Part shown: positions 43,820-55,243 of the stretch, piece by piece
Position numbering within the stretch: position 1 is the first letter of the stretch
Layout of the letters: the number at the start of each line of letters is the position of its first letter
DNA from: Raphanus sativus
Lineage: Eukaryota > Streptophyta > Magnoliopsida > Brassicales > Brassicaceae
Reading direction: 5' to 3'
DNA: 64,000 nucleotides
Assembly: GCF_000801105.2 (NCBI RefSeq)
Contig: NC_079519.1
Coordinates: 14,509,228-14,573,227 of the forward strand
Position numbers and translations under genes: made by a program
Notes under the pieces: generated by a model
Seen by the model: the letters and a program-made list of their open reading frames with translations, nothing else
Databases searched by the model: none
What the model was told of the DNA's origin: nothing

Positions 43820-46800
43820 ATGAAGAAAGGATTTTTAGCTTATTCAAAGAAGCAACCTGCTGGTTTATGCACGATTCGTAAGTCTACGAGGGATGTAACG
43901 ATCGACATCCTCCAAGCAGCATCAATCGATAGCATACACCACAAATCGATCGACATCGTCCATCACGAATCGATCGACACCCTACAAGAACCGGTGATCG
44001 ATAGAGTACACAAATCGTCAAACGACACTGTTCATGCGAACACTGTTCACATGGGTACTATTCACCGAGGTACTGTTCATCGTGGTACTATTCACACGGG
44101 AACTGTTCATCAAGGTACTATTCATCCGATTACTATTCATCCGATCACTATTCATCCGATTGCTGTTCATCCCGGTACTATTCATCGGAGTACTGTTCAT
44201 GAAAACACTGTTCACCCGAACACTGTTCATCCAAAATCGATCGACACTATTCATTCTGTGTCGATCAATACTGTTCATCGTGACACTGTTCATCGCGACA
44301 CTATTCATCCGACGTCGATCGACACTGTTCATCCCATGTCGATCAATACTGTTCACTTCAACACTGTTCACCGAAGCACTGTTCACCGAAACACTGTTCA
44401 TCGCGACACTGTTCATCGTGATACTGTTCATCGTGGTACTGTTCATCGTGACAATGTTTATCGCGGTACTGTTCATCAAAACACAGTTCATCGCGTTTCT
44501 GTTCATCAAAACACTGTTCACTGCAACACTGTTCATTCGGGTACTGTTCATCCGACGCCGAAAAATTCTGTTCATCAAGAGTCAACCGACACCACTAACG
44601 GGAAAACAAGGGAGGTAAGAGCAATCATACTTAAGATTGATAAGAGAGGTATTTGGCGAGACGAAGAATGTCTCCCTTGCAACCACAGAGGAAAATCGAT
44701 TAATGCAGATGGTGATGTAGTCCCTAATATAATTGATGTTACTGAGACAAACGACTTTATTTTGACAAGCCAATGGTATGATTTGGGAAGCGAGGACCCT
44801 TTCAAAGGTCTTCCTTTTGAAATCCCCAAAGATCTTATCAAGACACTCGAGGATTTAGCCTCATCAGCCCTCTCATCAGCAAACAAGCAGAATGAGGTAC
44901 ATGTAGATCACATTATCTGCAAGATTTTCCCATATTTTTTATCTGGAGATGCTTTTAGCTGGTTCAGTAAGTTGCAGCCAAGATCTCTAACTTGTTGGGA
45001 AGACATCAAAAGCGCATTCCTAGGTAAATTTTTCAGTGAAGCTGTAGCAATTCGAAGTAAAAGGTTTGACTACATGATTGAGAAGATGACTGAAGATCAT
45101 GAGAAAGGAATAATGACTAGTATCAGCCAGATTCTTGATTATGTCTACAGCGAGCAGAATGGAGATCCCGAGACCCCAACAACTCACGTCAAGCAGCCAG
45201 ACATTCAAGATCAATATGCTTATGAGGATACACAGAGGGACGAACTGAACAGAGGACAGCTGGTCAACCATAGTATAGTTGAGGATGATGAACAAGATCG
45301 ATCTGGAGAGCCGAGCATAGTAGAAAAAGCTGATACAAGTGATTCGATTTCAGCATCGATCGATATCGGCACTTCAGAAATGATCGATACAGACTTGTCT
45401 CATCGATCAATACCTCTCGAAATCCCTGATGCTACTGCTGTGAATGCTGGGACAGAACGACAAAGAGCACTCAGAGACTACAACAGTCCTGAGGATTTTT
45501 ATGCTAAAAGGTCTGCATTGTGTCGTTCAACTTTCCAGAGTTCCATCCCTGAGCTACCTACTGCATATATCTCTCTTGTGGGTCAGACTCCTTTTCATGG
45601 TCTTCATTATGAAGATGCCACTAACCACTTAGAGGCATTCGAAGATTTAGCTTCGACCATCAAATGCAATGGAGTCCCTGTAGACTACTACTTCTGCAAA
45701 TTATTCTCATATTCTCTTGCTGGAGAAGCAGCATGTTGGTTCAGGAAGTTGCCACAAGGATCTGTTACTACCTGGAAAGACATCACAAACGCCTTCCTCA
45801 ACAACTTCCGATGTGATGCTGCAGCAAATCTAAAGATTGAGAAGAGAGCTATGCTGGAATATATGGTAGAGGATGATGAACAGATGGCACCTGAAGAACT
45901 GAGTAGAGTAGAAGAAGCCGATATTAGTGACACAAGCTCAGCATCGACCGACCCCGCAACCTCGACATCGATCGATAACATCACTTCAGCATCGATAGCC
46001 ACCAGCACCTCCGAGTCGAGCGATACATACTTTGATCATCGATCGATACCACTTGAAATCCCTGAAAGTTCGTGTTGTCCTCAGGACATTGTAGACTCGA
46101 CACAGAAGAGCATTGATGTATCAAGTTGTTATCCTGACCCAGATGAAGAAAAAGAGATCACCATGGAAGATTTCTTAGAGATAGAAGAATTTTTGGAGTT
46201 AGAGGGTGGAGAACAACTTGGAGACTTGGATTCGAGTGTAGAAGTCACTTTGGAAGACTTCATAGAGCTGGAGGAATGGCTTGAGTCAGAAAAGAAGCTT
46301 GATGACGAGCGGAACACTATGAGAAAATATTTGGAGACTTCGTCAAAGGCTAGAATCGATCGATACCAACCCGATGAGATCGATCAACATCCACCATTCA
46401 TCATCGATCGACACCCACCCGAGTGCATCGATCGACACACATCGTTTGATGAGCTACCAGGATACACAGTTAAGCTGGAACCGATTGAAGTGAGAATGCA
46501 CAAGTCTAAGACCTCATACCTTGCTGTCCCTGAACATTTAAGACCCATATGCGCAGAAGAAGCTGCTGGGATTTGCAAAAGAATGAAGAGGATACATGAC
46601 CCTGTGAAGATTGTGGTTCCCTATGCCGTGGTTGAAGCTGAATCTCCTATACCACCAGATAGAGGTATACGTCTTGATTCTTATAATGGAGTATTTAAGG
46701 ATCATCAGCATGTAGTAGCTTCTCAGAGAGAGATGAGGTGTAGAACTGAAGTCGACAAATGCCTCAGAGAAGAAGCCTCGATCGACACTGTTCAAAAAAC

Positions 46801-47347
46801 ATTGATCGATAATATCACTCCACCATCGATCGACATCTACCGGATACCACCGATCGACATCTACCAGATACCACCGATCGACATCATCAATCTGTCATTG
46901 ATCGACACTACCACTGGTTCATCGATCGATAGCAGACGCGAATCAGAGCAGAATGAGTATGAAGTGTGTGGAAATATTTTTAATGGAGATACCACCACGC
47001 ATTCAGACAAGTCTGGGAGAAAGATGATGATGAATTGGAGGAAGAGGAAAAGAACCAAAAGGGATCCCCAGTTATCATTGATTCCTCACTTCTCCGATGA
47101 TGTCAGGAAATCTGGAGCGAGACTACACAAGTCTGTGGAAAAGAAGAGGAGAAATTGGAAAAAGCGGAAACGAACCAAGGGAGGTTCTCAGTTACCATTG
47201 ACTCCTTACTTTTCAGAATGTGTTAGGACATCCAGAGTGCGCAGCAGATGCTTCACACATCCGTTTGCAAAGCTTAAAGCACTCCTTATTGCTGAGATGA
47301 TAGACAAAGGAGAAAAGTCTATGGAGGAGGCTTTCACACAAGAATGA
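43820..47347 (+). CDS. Unit 3 gag-like protein with TVH repeats and two capsid-like cores, 1,175 aa
   Basis: The only intact copy of the array protein. I place the start at ATG 43820 (MKKGFLAYSKKQ). Approximate residues: 20-68 Ser-Ile-Asp repeats; 69-254 about 37 pentapeptides of the form T-[VI]-H-x-x; 310-427 first capsid-like core (DPFKGLPFEIPKDLIKTLED, DHIICKIFPYFLSGDAFSWF, WEDIKSAFLGKFF); 550-665 second core (TPFHGLHYEDATNHLEAFED, DYYFCKLFSYSLAGEAACWF, WKDITNAFLNNF); 772-834 acidic; 879-945 a conserved segment of unknown role (KTSYLAVPEHLRPICAEEAA); 987-1039 SID/PPIDIY repeats; 1067-1120 very basic (NWRKRKRTKRD, NWKKRKRTKGG). No protease, RT or integrase. The second core resembles Athila gag at 13706-13891. 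Likely a particle protein of a non-autonomous Athila derivative; that role is inferred from the cores only. Confidence 0.8.
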   Translation: MKKGFLAYSKKQPAGLCTIRKSTRDVTIDILQAASIDSIHHKSIDIVHHESIDTLQEPVIDRVHKSSNDTVHANTVHMGTIHRGTVHRGTIHTGTVHQGTIHPITIHPITIHPIAVHPGTIHRSTVHENTVHPNTVHPKSIDTIHSVSINTVHRDTVHRDTIHPTSIDTVHPMSINTVHFNTVHRSTVHRNTVHRDTVHRDTVHRGTVHRDNVYRGTVHQNTVHRVSVHQNTVHCNTVHSGTVHPTPKNSVHQESTDTTNGKTREVRAIILKIDKRGIWRDEECLPCNHRGKSINADGDVVPNIIDVTETNDFILTSQWYDLGSEDPFKGLPFEIPKDLIKTLEDLASSALSSANKQNEVHVDHIICKIFPYFLSGDAFSWFSKLQPRSLTCWEDIKSAFLGKFFSEAVAIRSKRFDYMIEKMTEDHEKGIMTSISQILDYVYSEQNGDPETPTTHVKQPDIQDQYAYEDTQRDELNRGQLVNHSIVEDDEQDRSGEPSIVEKADTSDSISASIDIGTSEMIDTDLSHRSIPLEIPDATAVNAGTERQRALRDYNSPEDFYAKRSALCRSTFQSSIPELPTAYISLVGQTPFHGLHYEDATNHLEAFEDLASTIKCNGVPVDYYFCKLFSYSLAGEAACWFRKLPQGSVTTWKDITNAFLNNFRCDAAANLKIEKRAMLEYMVEDDEQMAPEELSRVEEADISDTSSASTDPATSTSIDNITSASIATSTSESSDTYFDHRSIPLEIPESSCCPQDIVDSTQKSIDVSSCYPDPDEEKEITMEDFLEIEEFLELEGGEQLGDLDSSVEVTLEDFIELEEWLESEKKLDDERNTMRKYLETSSKARIDRYQPDEIDQHPPFIIDRHPPECIDRHTSFDELPGYTVKLEPIEVRMHKSKTSYLAVPEHLRPICAEEAAGICKRMKRIHDPVKIVVPYAVVEAESPIPPDRGIRLDSYNGVFKDHQHVVASQREMRCRTEVDKCLREEASIDTVQKTLIDNITPPSIDIYRIPPIDIYQIPPIDIINLSLIDTTTGSSIDSRRESEQNEYEVCGNIFNGDTTTHSDKSGRKMMMNWRKRKRTKRDPQLSLIPHFSDDVRKSGARLHKSVEKKRRNWKKRKRTKGGSQLPLTPYFSECVRTSRVRSRCFTHPFAKLKALLIAEMIDKGEKSMEEAFTQE
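44025..44580 (+). repeat. 15-bp coding minisatellite, unit 3
   Basis: About 37 tandem 15-mers on the theme ACTGTTCATCG(T/C)G(G/A)(T/C), each coding T-V-H-x-x. As the period is a multiple of three, both strands and several frames stay open (VLFIRVLF... on plus, MNSVRMNS... on minus), so the long ORFs there are shadows. Homologous arrays: 33731-34153, 36970-37515 and 59437-59995. Confidence 0.93.
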
Positions 47348-48828
47348 TAAAGTCTCAAAGATTGGACATTGAGATTTGTTTTGGAGCATATTCTCATTCT
47401 CATCCGGACTAAATCAGATCCCCAAAAGTCAAGCTCATGACTAAAAATAAGCGCTGAGTGGGAGGCAACCCACTGTTAGGTTTGTTTTAAATTTGGTTTT
47501 ATTTTCATATACTACTGATTTTTGTTTTTAATTATTGCAGGTAAAAAAAAAATATTTGGTTTTATATTTATCTTTTACTGGGTTTTAGTGTTTTATATAT
47601 GTTAAGTAAAAATCAGGAGTTATAATCAAGGAAGATGAGTTTTCACAAGAATCGACGATGACTGCGCAGCATCGGTCGACAGAGCATTAATAGCATCGAT
47701 CGATCGCCAGTTAATTGTGTTGATCGATAGAGCATCAAGAGTATCGAACACCACTTAACTGTGTTGGTCAATATTCACATCAAAGTTAGGTATACTGTTT
47801 TTCCTTGTTAATTATTGTCCTTATGATTTATTCTCCCACCAAACTTAGACTGTATAACACTGGTAACAGTGTTGTTTAAGTCTAGGGGAGGTCGTACTAA
47901 TATTATAATTTAGATTAGCTATTTAGAAAAGGGACCCGAGTAAACGATTGCCTTAGCATCGACCGACGAGAAGAACTCGATATCGATCGCCATAACCAAA
48001 TATGCCACGACCGATGACAACACATTTACATCGATCAACATCTATTCTGGTCAGGTATTTCGTTCTAACTTGTTAAATTGAGTACTTATGGTTTATTTCT
48101 CACCAACCTCCGACTTGATAACAACATTATAGTGTTATTTAAGTCTGGCGGAGGTTCTACTGATATTGTGTTTTAGTTAAAAAAAAAAGAAAGATCCAGG
48201 TAAACGATTGCTCAGCACATCGCCCGATGAGACCAGCTCGATATCGATCTCCAGCGCTTCATATCAAACGCTCGATTGTCTCTTCATTGTGTCCAACGAT
48301 CTCTCTAGCCATATACTGATGGGATCAACTCGATATCGGTCGACAACGCTTCATCTTCAACGATCGATTGATACTTCATTGTGTCGATCGTTAGACATCA
48401 GCGAGCTGGTATATCGTTCTTACTTGTTAATTTTGTGCCATTGCTTTATTATTTTCACCTTACCACCGACTGTGTTACACTGGGAACAGTGTAATTTAAG
48501 TCTGGGGGGATTACTAATATCTATCTACTTGATGAATCTTATTTAAAACGTTTTCAAAAAGTTTTTATTGAGTCAAGAAGGGGATATAATCTTACTCGAT
48601 TTATTACTTGTCATCTAACCACTCTTTAGACCAGTCTTAGATTTACTAACTTCAGAAGTACTAGAGATACTAAAGTGGATCAACCTGTCAACTATGTTTG
48701 CACTTGCTGAGATTGTCTGAAGGAACCAAAGCTGACCTCCAACCTAATACTGACTTGATTTGCTTGTCTTGGGGCTTGGTATACAAGGGATCAGAATCCT
48801 CCTGCAAGTCTGGAAGGTAAAAAGTCTA
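47348..48828 (+). other. Unit 3 3' noncoding region, first part
   Basis: Same order as unit 2: the GTGGGAGGCAACCCAC palindrome (47458), hairpin modules A (47856-47873), B (48118-48138) and C (48475-48494). It is cut at 48828, within GGAAGGTAAAAAGTCTA, by Tat-like element 2. It resumes at 56959. A 112-codon frame (48208-48546) crosses modules B and C and is not supported as a gene. Confidence 0.82.
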
Positions 48829-50783
48829 TGTTGGGGTCAAAAAACGGTTATCTCGAAATCAACGGCTAAAAATATTTATCATGCGCGGACTTTCCATAAA
48901 ACAAGCATCGAAAGCAAAACAAGTCGTATAGCTTAAAAAACCTATGTTAAAGTCGATCGTTATTGTTTTACACGATAAACTTTACGAGAAGGCCAACTCT
49001 GATTTAGTCGTAAAACTTCGATCATACAATCAAGAAGAACCGAGAGACATTAGGTCTGTAGCTGATATGAGACGACCATACGAAAGTATACGGAAGAAAC
49101 GAGAAAGATATAAAATTGAAGCCCTCGCCGAGACCCAGGTCGCCGGGCGACCAGCCCCAGTGCTGGCCGTGGTCGCCGGGCGGCTAGCGCCGGCCCAGGT
49201 CGTCGGGCGCCTAGAAACTTCAAAGAGCTTGTTCTCTCAAACCGTGAGGACATAGAAAACGAACAAAATATCAAATTGAAGCCCTCCCCGAGGCCCAGGT
49301 CGCCGGGCGCCTAGCGCCAGCCCAGGTCGCCGGGCGCCTAGCGCCGGCCCAGGTCGCCGGGCGCCTAGCGCCGGCCCAAGTCGCCGGGCGCCTAGCGCCC
49401 GTGCTGGCCGTGGTCGTCGGGCGCCTAGCGCCGGCCCAGGTCGCTGGGCGCCTAGCTCCCGTGCTGGCCGTGGTCGCCAGGCGCCTAGCGCCGGCCCAGG
49501 TCGTCGGGCGCCTAGCGCCCCTGCTGGCCGTGGTCGCCGGGCGGCTAGCGCCGGCCCAGGTCGCCGGGCGCCTAGCGCCGGCCCAGGTCGCCGGGCTGCT
49601 AGCGCACGCGCTGGTTCTGGTCCCCGGGCGGCTAGCCCCGCGTTGGTTCGGGTCGGCGGGTTGCTAGTCTTCGTGCGTAAGTTCTAGGCTCCGGCCGCAA
49701 GAAGTCTGTACTTTGCGTCCTTCCCAAGTTCTCGCGGAACGAATCGTTAAGATTCTGCGAACAAAACTCCCGTTCTTATTCCAAACCAAGATCGTCGGAA
49801 AGACTTCGGAAAACTCGTAAGATATCAACGGGCAGGGAGATCTTAAATTCGTTGTATAAAACAATGATGGTCATCTTAAGACACCATTCATCTCGACTTT
49901 ACGAAGGATCGGAGATCTTCCGAAAAGCTCAATATCGAAACAGGAGTATTCTTTCGAGGAAATCGTAGAAACAGCGGAAATCCCAGAAACGGCTCGAAAG
50001 GGACCAAACACGATCGGACTATCCATTTACGATTTTCTGAGATAGATACGACGGTTTATGTTTATCTTCACATAACAAGATAAATGTTAAAATTCCGAAA
50101 AGGAGAAATGTCAAGTTTCCCGATAAACACGAAGATCGACGAAAATGGAAAAGCCCGATTCGCGGCCCAAAAGGAGAATATACCGTCATTAAGAGGAGTA
50201 TATAAAGCAGCTTGGGGAGAGAAGCAAAGGAGAAGCAGAAAAAAATCCTAGAGAACAGAGAAAAATCCAAGAGAAGAAAATTGAGAGTGTTAGGGAGCAG
50301 ATCCGAGATTTTAGACCGATGGAACTTAGAACTTAGGTGGTTAGACTAGCAAGGCATGACCTAGGACGTCTGGCCGCCTCTCGTTCTACCTTCATCTTGT
50401 CCGCAGACTTCTGTTCCTTCAGAAGAATCTAACAATCATTTTACTCAGAGTTCCGCACATAGAAACCCTAGGCGTTATTCTCGACACGCCCGTTTCTATG
50501 ACAAACGCTCGTACTAGACGAACTCCGCCAAATCTTTCTAACTGAACTACGTCCGACTTGATCCTCGAAAAGGGTACGTAGGCAGCCTTTCTCAAGGTCC
50601 AGTCCCAACTCTTAACAAAACCCTTTTTGTACGATTTTCGTCTTTTGTTATCTTTCTATACTTTCCGCACTTGTTCAGTCACTTGTCGTTGGCTGTCGCA
50701 GAGAATCCGGACCTTCAGGGAAAGTCGGGTTAACTTGGCTTTCCTCCGTTTTTATTCATTAAAATCGACAGTGCGAATTTCGG
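48829..50783 (+). repeat. 5' LTR of Tat-like element 2
   Basis: About 1,955 bp. Holds a GC-rich array (about 49128-49650), a TATA box at 50199-50207 (TATATAAAG), the GATCCTCGAAAAGGGTACGTAGG motif near 50560, and ends in GTGCGAATTTCGG where the right LTR has GTGCGAATTTTGGTTCCCACA. The terminal bases are therefore deleted. Confidence 0.9.
49128..49650 (+). repeat. GC-rich 27/33-bp tandem array in LTR U3 of Tat-like element 2
   Basis: Alternates 27-bp units (GCCCAGGTCGCCGGGCGCC-TAGCGCCG, coding RLAPAQVAG) and 33-bp units (CCCGTGCTGGCCGTGGTCGCC..., coding RLAPVLAVVAG). The array is about twice as long as the one in the 3' LTR (about 55545-55800). Confidence 0.9.
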
Positions 50784-50806
50784 CCGCAAAACGCTTGATC
50801 AAAGCA

Positions 50807-50926
50807 ATGTCTGGAAATATGAAAGACAAACTCGCAGCTCACATCGACGCTGGTAAAACCACTTCAGCAGTGACTGCTCCTACGACCAACGCTTACGCAA
50901 ACGGTTATCTAAGATTATCATCTTAA
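50807..50926 (+). pseudogene. Gag N-terminal remnant of Tat-like element 2
   Basis: ATG 50807 opens MSGNMKDKLAAHIDAGKTTS and continues for 39 codons to TAA at 50924-50926. It is placed where gag should start after an LTR, but nothing of the gag core follows. Assignment as gag rests on position and a faint resemblance to a charged Tat gag N-terminus. Confidence 0.5.
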
Positions 50927-52100
50927 GGACAAACGTCCCAAGAATGGGCCATCCCGACCAAGTTCGGGTCCTATCAACCATGCACCCCCGTCCAAGTTCC
51001 TGCAACCCGGTCCTCGGGTCCATGGACACAACCCCCCTCGCTCGGGAAAATTCATAAAAAGACTTGGTAATCGAGACGGATTCCTGCCCGCCGTATAAAA
51101 CGGCAATGGTTAGCTTGAACACCAGTTGCCTTTACTATACGAGGAATTGAAATCCTTACGGAAAAACCAGCATCACATCAACGGCTTTTCGAAAGAAAAA
51201 TCGTAAAAACGTCCAAGTCCCAAGACGGCCCAAAAGGGACCCGAATCGCGGCTAAACGGCCCACATACGATTTTAGAGTAGGATCGAGCCCAAGACTGAT
51301 ATGACGGTCTAATTACCGAGTTTGAGAGATTCCCAGAAAAGCAAGACTTGTTCTCCTAGAAATCGCGAAGAAACCCCAGATTACTCGTGAAACAGAAAGC
51401 ACAACTGATCAGGTTACCAATCGGCGTTTCTAATGTTAAAATTCGATAACGTTTTACGGGACACCTTTCGTAAAATAAATCCTCGAAAATATTTCACGAG
51501 ACACCTTTTGCATGATTAAACTCGACAACATTTTACAAAACAGTTTCCGTAAAATTAACTCGACAACATTTTGCAAAATAACTCTCGTAAAATAAAAGGT
51601 CAACAACGTTCTAGGAAACGACTTCTTGCTGGAGGTCAAGATCGATCAAGATGAAATCGATACCTGAAAGTCCTCGGAAAAACAAAGTGTTAATCAAGAA
51701 ACCTTGAGAGACCGAGTGTTGATCGAGAAACCTAAAAAACCGAGAAAACGCACAAGTGACACGAGGAGCACGGTCCCGGGCGGCTAGACACAGCGTCCCG
51801 CTCTAGGCGCCCCCGGGTGGCTAGACGCAGAGTCCTGCTCTAGGCGCCCCCGGAACTGTTCGGCGAACGCGGCAAATCCTCGCGAAACTATTCCGACGAT
51901 AGTCCAATCCAATACTTTGCACCTTTCGTAAAATAATCCTAGACAATACTTCACGAGACAGCTTCTGCACGATTAAACTCGACAACATTTTACGAAACAG
52001 TTTCCGTAAAATTAACTCGACAATATTTTGTTGAAAAACTCTCGTAAAGTAAAAGCTCGGCAATATTTTACGAAATATCATTCGTAAAGAAAAACCAGAT
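50927..52100. other. Scrambled LTR-derived fragments inside Tat-like element 2
   Basis: 51060-51310 is diverged LTR-like sequence (CGTATAAAACGGCAATGGTTAGC; GACGGCCCAAAAGGGACC; TACGATTTT) in the same order as in the intact LTRs. 51632-51860 resembles an LTR 5' part (GGTCAAGATCGATCAAGATGA; GTCCTCGGAAAAAC) with two short CCCGGGCGGCTAGAC units. On both sides (51440-51620 and 51900-52090) there are repeats of TTTTACGAAA / CGTAAAAT words. No coding signal. Confidence 0.6.
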
Positions 52101-54785
52101 CATAAGCTTCTTGGCCTGACCAGTTCACTCATAGCTTGACGAAATATCAAGCCTCACTCAAGTGACGTCTTGCCAATTGTTTTCACTTGTCCGCCCACCT
52201 TAGCCTTCTTCGAGTTTCGCCTACTTCTCCTCCCTTTGCTTCAACGATTCTGCACTATTCCTTCGGGTACATGGTCGATTTAACCAGCAGTACGAAGAAA
52301 CGAGGATATGAACTTAGGCGAAGACCTTTGACAATGAAACGTTAGAAGACAAAGAGGAACGGACATGAGGCAATCTCGAGTAATCAATGAGACTAAGGTA
52401 CGTCCGACTTAGAAAATTTTATCAAGGTTTTAATTTTTTCATAGGAAAGGAATGGGAACATCTTGTAAACTGCCGTAAAATTTAAGGAATTTAGAACCTA
52501 GATGGAGAGTCTAGCAAGCTAAGTCTGAGGCATTTTCTTCCAGTTTTGTTCTATTGTTTCTTGACTGCCTAGGCAGAACACGCAAACCGATCTAATCTCT
52601 CGAAAATCCGAGAAACGACCGCCGCGTATCCTTGGCATACTCATTCCGCTTCGTGAGACTAATGGCACAAAATTAACGAAATAACCTTCGGTAAAACTTC
52701 AAGAGTAACCCGAAGCAACTTTCGCGAAAAAAAAAAACGAAGTCAAAGCGGAAACATTTCCCGTGTAAACCACGGAAACAAGGCTACTTTGACTATCTGC
52801 GATTTTCTATCTCCATGAAATCGGTCATCCATTACTTTCGTATAACAAGAACATGTTACACAAAAACAGCATAAGGAAAACCAAGATCGGTCTCATGCAA
52901 AACGACATCGCAATACGGAAAATTACGTCAAAGCGGGAAATAACCCAAAACTGAATCCGAACGTGTTCTTCGTCGGTTCCTTAAACTTTATTTCCTCGGA
53001 TAAAATGAAACAATTTTAATGCGACCAAAGGAAACTTTATACGAAGCATCTATCGTATAACTGAAACCTAAAGTGGAAAATCGTTTCAAAAAGCCATCAC
53101 CCATAACTCGGAAAACTCCGCTATGATTGGCATGTCTATCTCGACGAACTCTGTTCGGCCCTCGGCCAACTACGTCTTTCCATAAAGACCGGACCTGAAT
53201 TCGGCATCACCATTAAGGACAATCGTGAACCAATATGACCTTAATGCGAAAAGGTCGTGGTCTGATCGTTTACCAACTCCTTGGTTAAACGGCTGAACAC
53301 AGCCTTCACGCCAAGACAAAACAGCTGAACGATCGCCGCTCCAATCACTTAAAGGCCAAACGATAATCCACGATTTGTCATAAAACGCCAAGTGACCATT
53401 ACGCGAGCAACTCTAGCCCAAAAGCGGAAATCATGCGATAAATTTCTCGTAATAAAATCAGTCCTAACAGCCATACGGTTAACGGAAAAATTTGAACTTA
53501 ACATCCACTGATTAAGTTCTATACACCCCGTAAACAAAGCATGAAAAGAAACACTCGTGACAAAGCTCCAAGATTTATACGAGTCATCCTTAAAATCCCG
53601 GAAGGCCAACACTTCGGGAAGCAAAGCGAAGGTAGACGCTTCTTCCTGGGTCAAATATACGCGATCCTTGGTCTTAATTCCTCGATCAAAATTTTATAAC
53701 TTACACGTCCAAACTGAAACAACAGTTTCTGATTGCGGACATTCGCAAAACATCTCCAAGCCCGCGAATATTTGAAATGCGGCACAAGGGAAAATTAACT
53801 CGTACACATTTGAAATGTGTATGCTTGTATACTCCCATATTTTTTGCAGAAACCAAATTTTCGAAACTCTTCGCAAACAAACTCGCCAATCGCTAAACGG
53901 CCTCAAACAATGGATCCAATATCCACCAAATAAATCATAAAATATCGCCCGGAAACACTCCGCGATTTCTAAAAGCCCATAGTCCTTTATGGCATAAGAA
54001 AAACAAACTTCAAAGCACTGCGAGACGTTGCTTCGTGCCTGAACATTCATTTTTCGATTAAAACCTTCATACGCCTTCTAAACGGCATCATATCGTTGTT
54101 GCTGATCACAACAAACGAACTCTAACGTCCTAAACAGACAAGCCACCTAAGGTAGGCTCTTTTACATCCGACAAGGATCCCATAGCGCGCTATACAAAAA
54201 ATACAAATTTGGTTCAGCACTTCGTAAAGGAAGTAGCTCGATTCGTGCCCAGACAAATCATATAAGCCGATACCACTTCGCGGATTTTAAAACGGTACGA
54301 GTCAGGTTAAAATCACGAACAGGCAAAACGAAAGCCGATTTGTCATCGCACAGCCTCAGTCTGAGAGTAAACCTAGGTCTTGCCCTAAACCCAGCTTTGC
54401 TGGTATCTTAACATCTCATAGGCATAGCGTCAACGACGCGAGATCCCAAAACTTTTCTCTTCACTTAAGTCTGTACGTTTCCACGAATTTTCGCGTAAAT
54501 CGTAAACCGCAGGAAAATCTCGCTTTGTACAAACGACGGATACGGTGATCATCAGGGAGGCAGGAATGAGACGACAACTCACACCCTGTCCCTCTAACTT
54601 CGATAGACAGAAGTTCTAAAAACGTAACATTAATATTTTATAAAGATTGAGCCGCAGAGTTCAACAGATGCCCTGAAAAAGGCCGGGACTCGAAGCCACC
54701 AACGGCCAGTCCAACAAATGTACATCATGGCCTCTTAACGGCCAAAACACAGTCAAAATAAAAATCTTTAAAGGGATTGATAAAC
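52101..54785. other. Tat-like element 2 interior, no gene seen
   Basis: About 2.7 kb. The ORFs are short and unlike any domain I know on both strands. 54163-54415 is similar to 19210-19470 of Tat-like element 1 (CATCCGACAAGGATCCCATAG, the palindrome ATAGCGCGCTAT, and AAAACGGTACGAGTCAGG), so the region is the equivalent of the interval between gag and the antisense gene. Confidence 0.6.
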
Positions 54786-55058
54786 CTAGACGCTCCCCGG
54801 AGCATCACCATCATCCTCAAAACTCACCCAAAGTAGGAACGGTTCGCTGTCGCCTCCATTGGTCGCACCACCGCTGCATGTCTCATATGCGCCGGCTTCA
54901 CGATCCTTATCTGCGTGGTCCTGGTCCTTCGAACCATCCGAATCCAGGACAAGGGTACACGCGGATTTCAGAACGGCGAGAATCGAGTCGAAGTTGCGAG
55001 TCCCCGTCTCCTCAAGACTCTGAATCTTCTGTTGAAGACGACAGACTTTTGAGGACAT
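54786..55058 (-). pseudogene. Antisense-gene C-terminal remnant of Tat-like element 2
   Basis: Minus-strand frame of 90 codons: MSSKVCRLQQKIQSLEETGT, then an acidic Asp/Gly-rich end. Its place (between the conserved noncoding block and the 3' LTR, on the minus strand) equals that of the antisense gene of Tat-like element 1, and a short coiled-coil-like start fits the C-terminal coiled coil of that family. Sequence similarity itself is weak. Confidence 0.4.
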
Positions 55059-55243
55059 AGGTTCTTCTCTTTCTTCACATTGAGCAACGAACTCACGGTC
55101 TTCCCGACGTCACGTTCGAGATCGCCAATCAAAGGTGATGTGGATTTCCGCAATGAAATACTCTTAGCCAAAAATTTCGATTTTCAACTCAAACTCTTCC
55201 GCCCGCAAGATCGTCTCCGCGTCTTACAAGATGGGGGGCTAAC

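Noticed and set aside
43820..44620. Hydrophobic plus-strand and Met-Asn-Ser-rich minus-strand ORFs over the 15-bp arrays
   Set aside because: They are by-products of a stop-free repeat whose period is a multiple of three. The TVH frame is the one continuous with conserved domains.
49128..49667. Ala/Pro/Val-rich ORFs in the GC-rich LTR arrays as proteins
   Set aside because: Open length differs between the two LTRs of the same element, the arrays lie upstream of TATA, and the translation is just the repeat unit.
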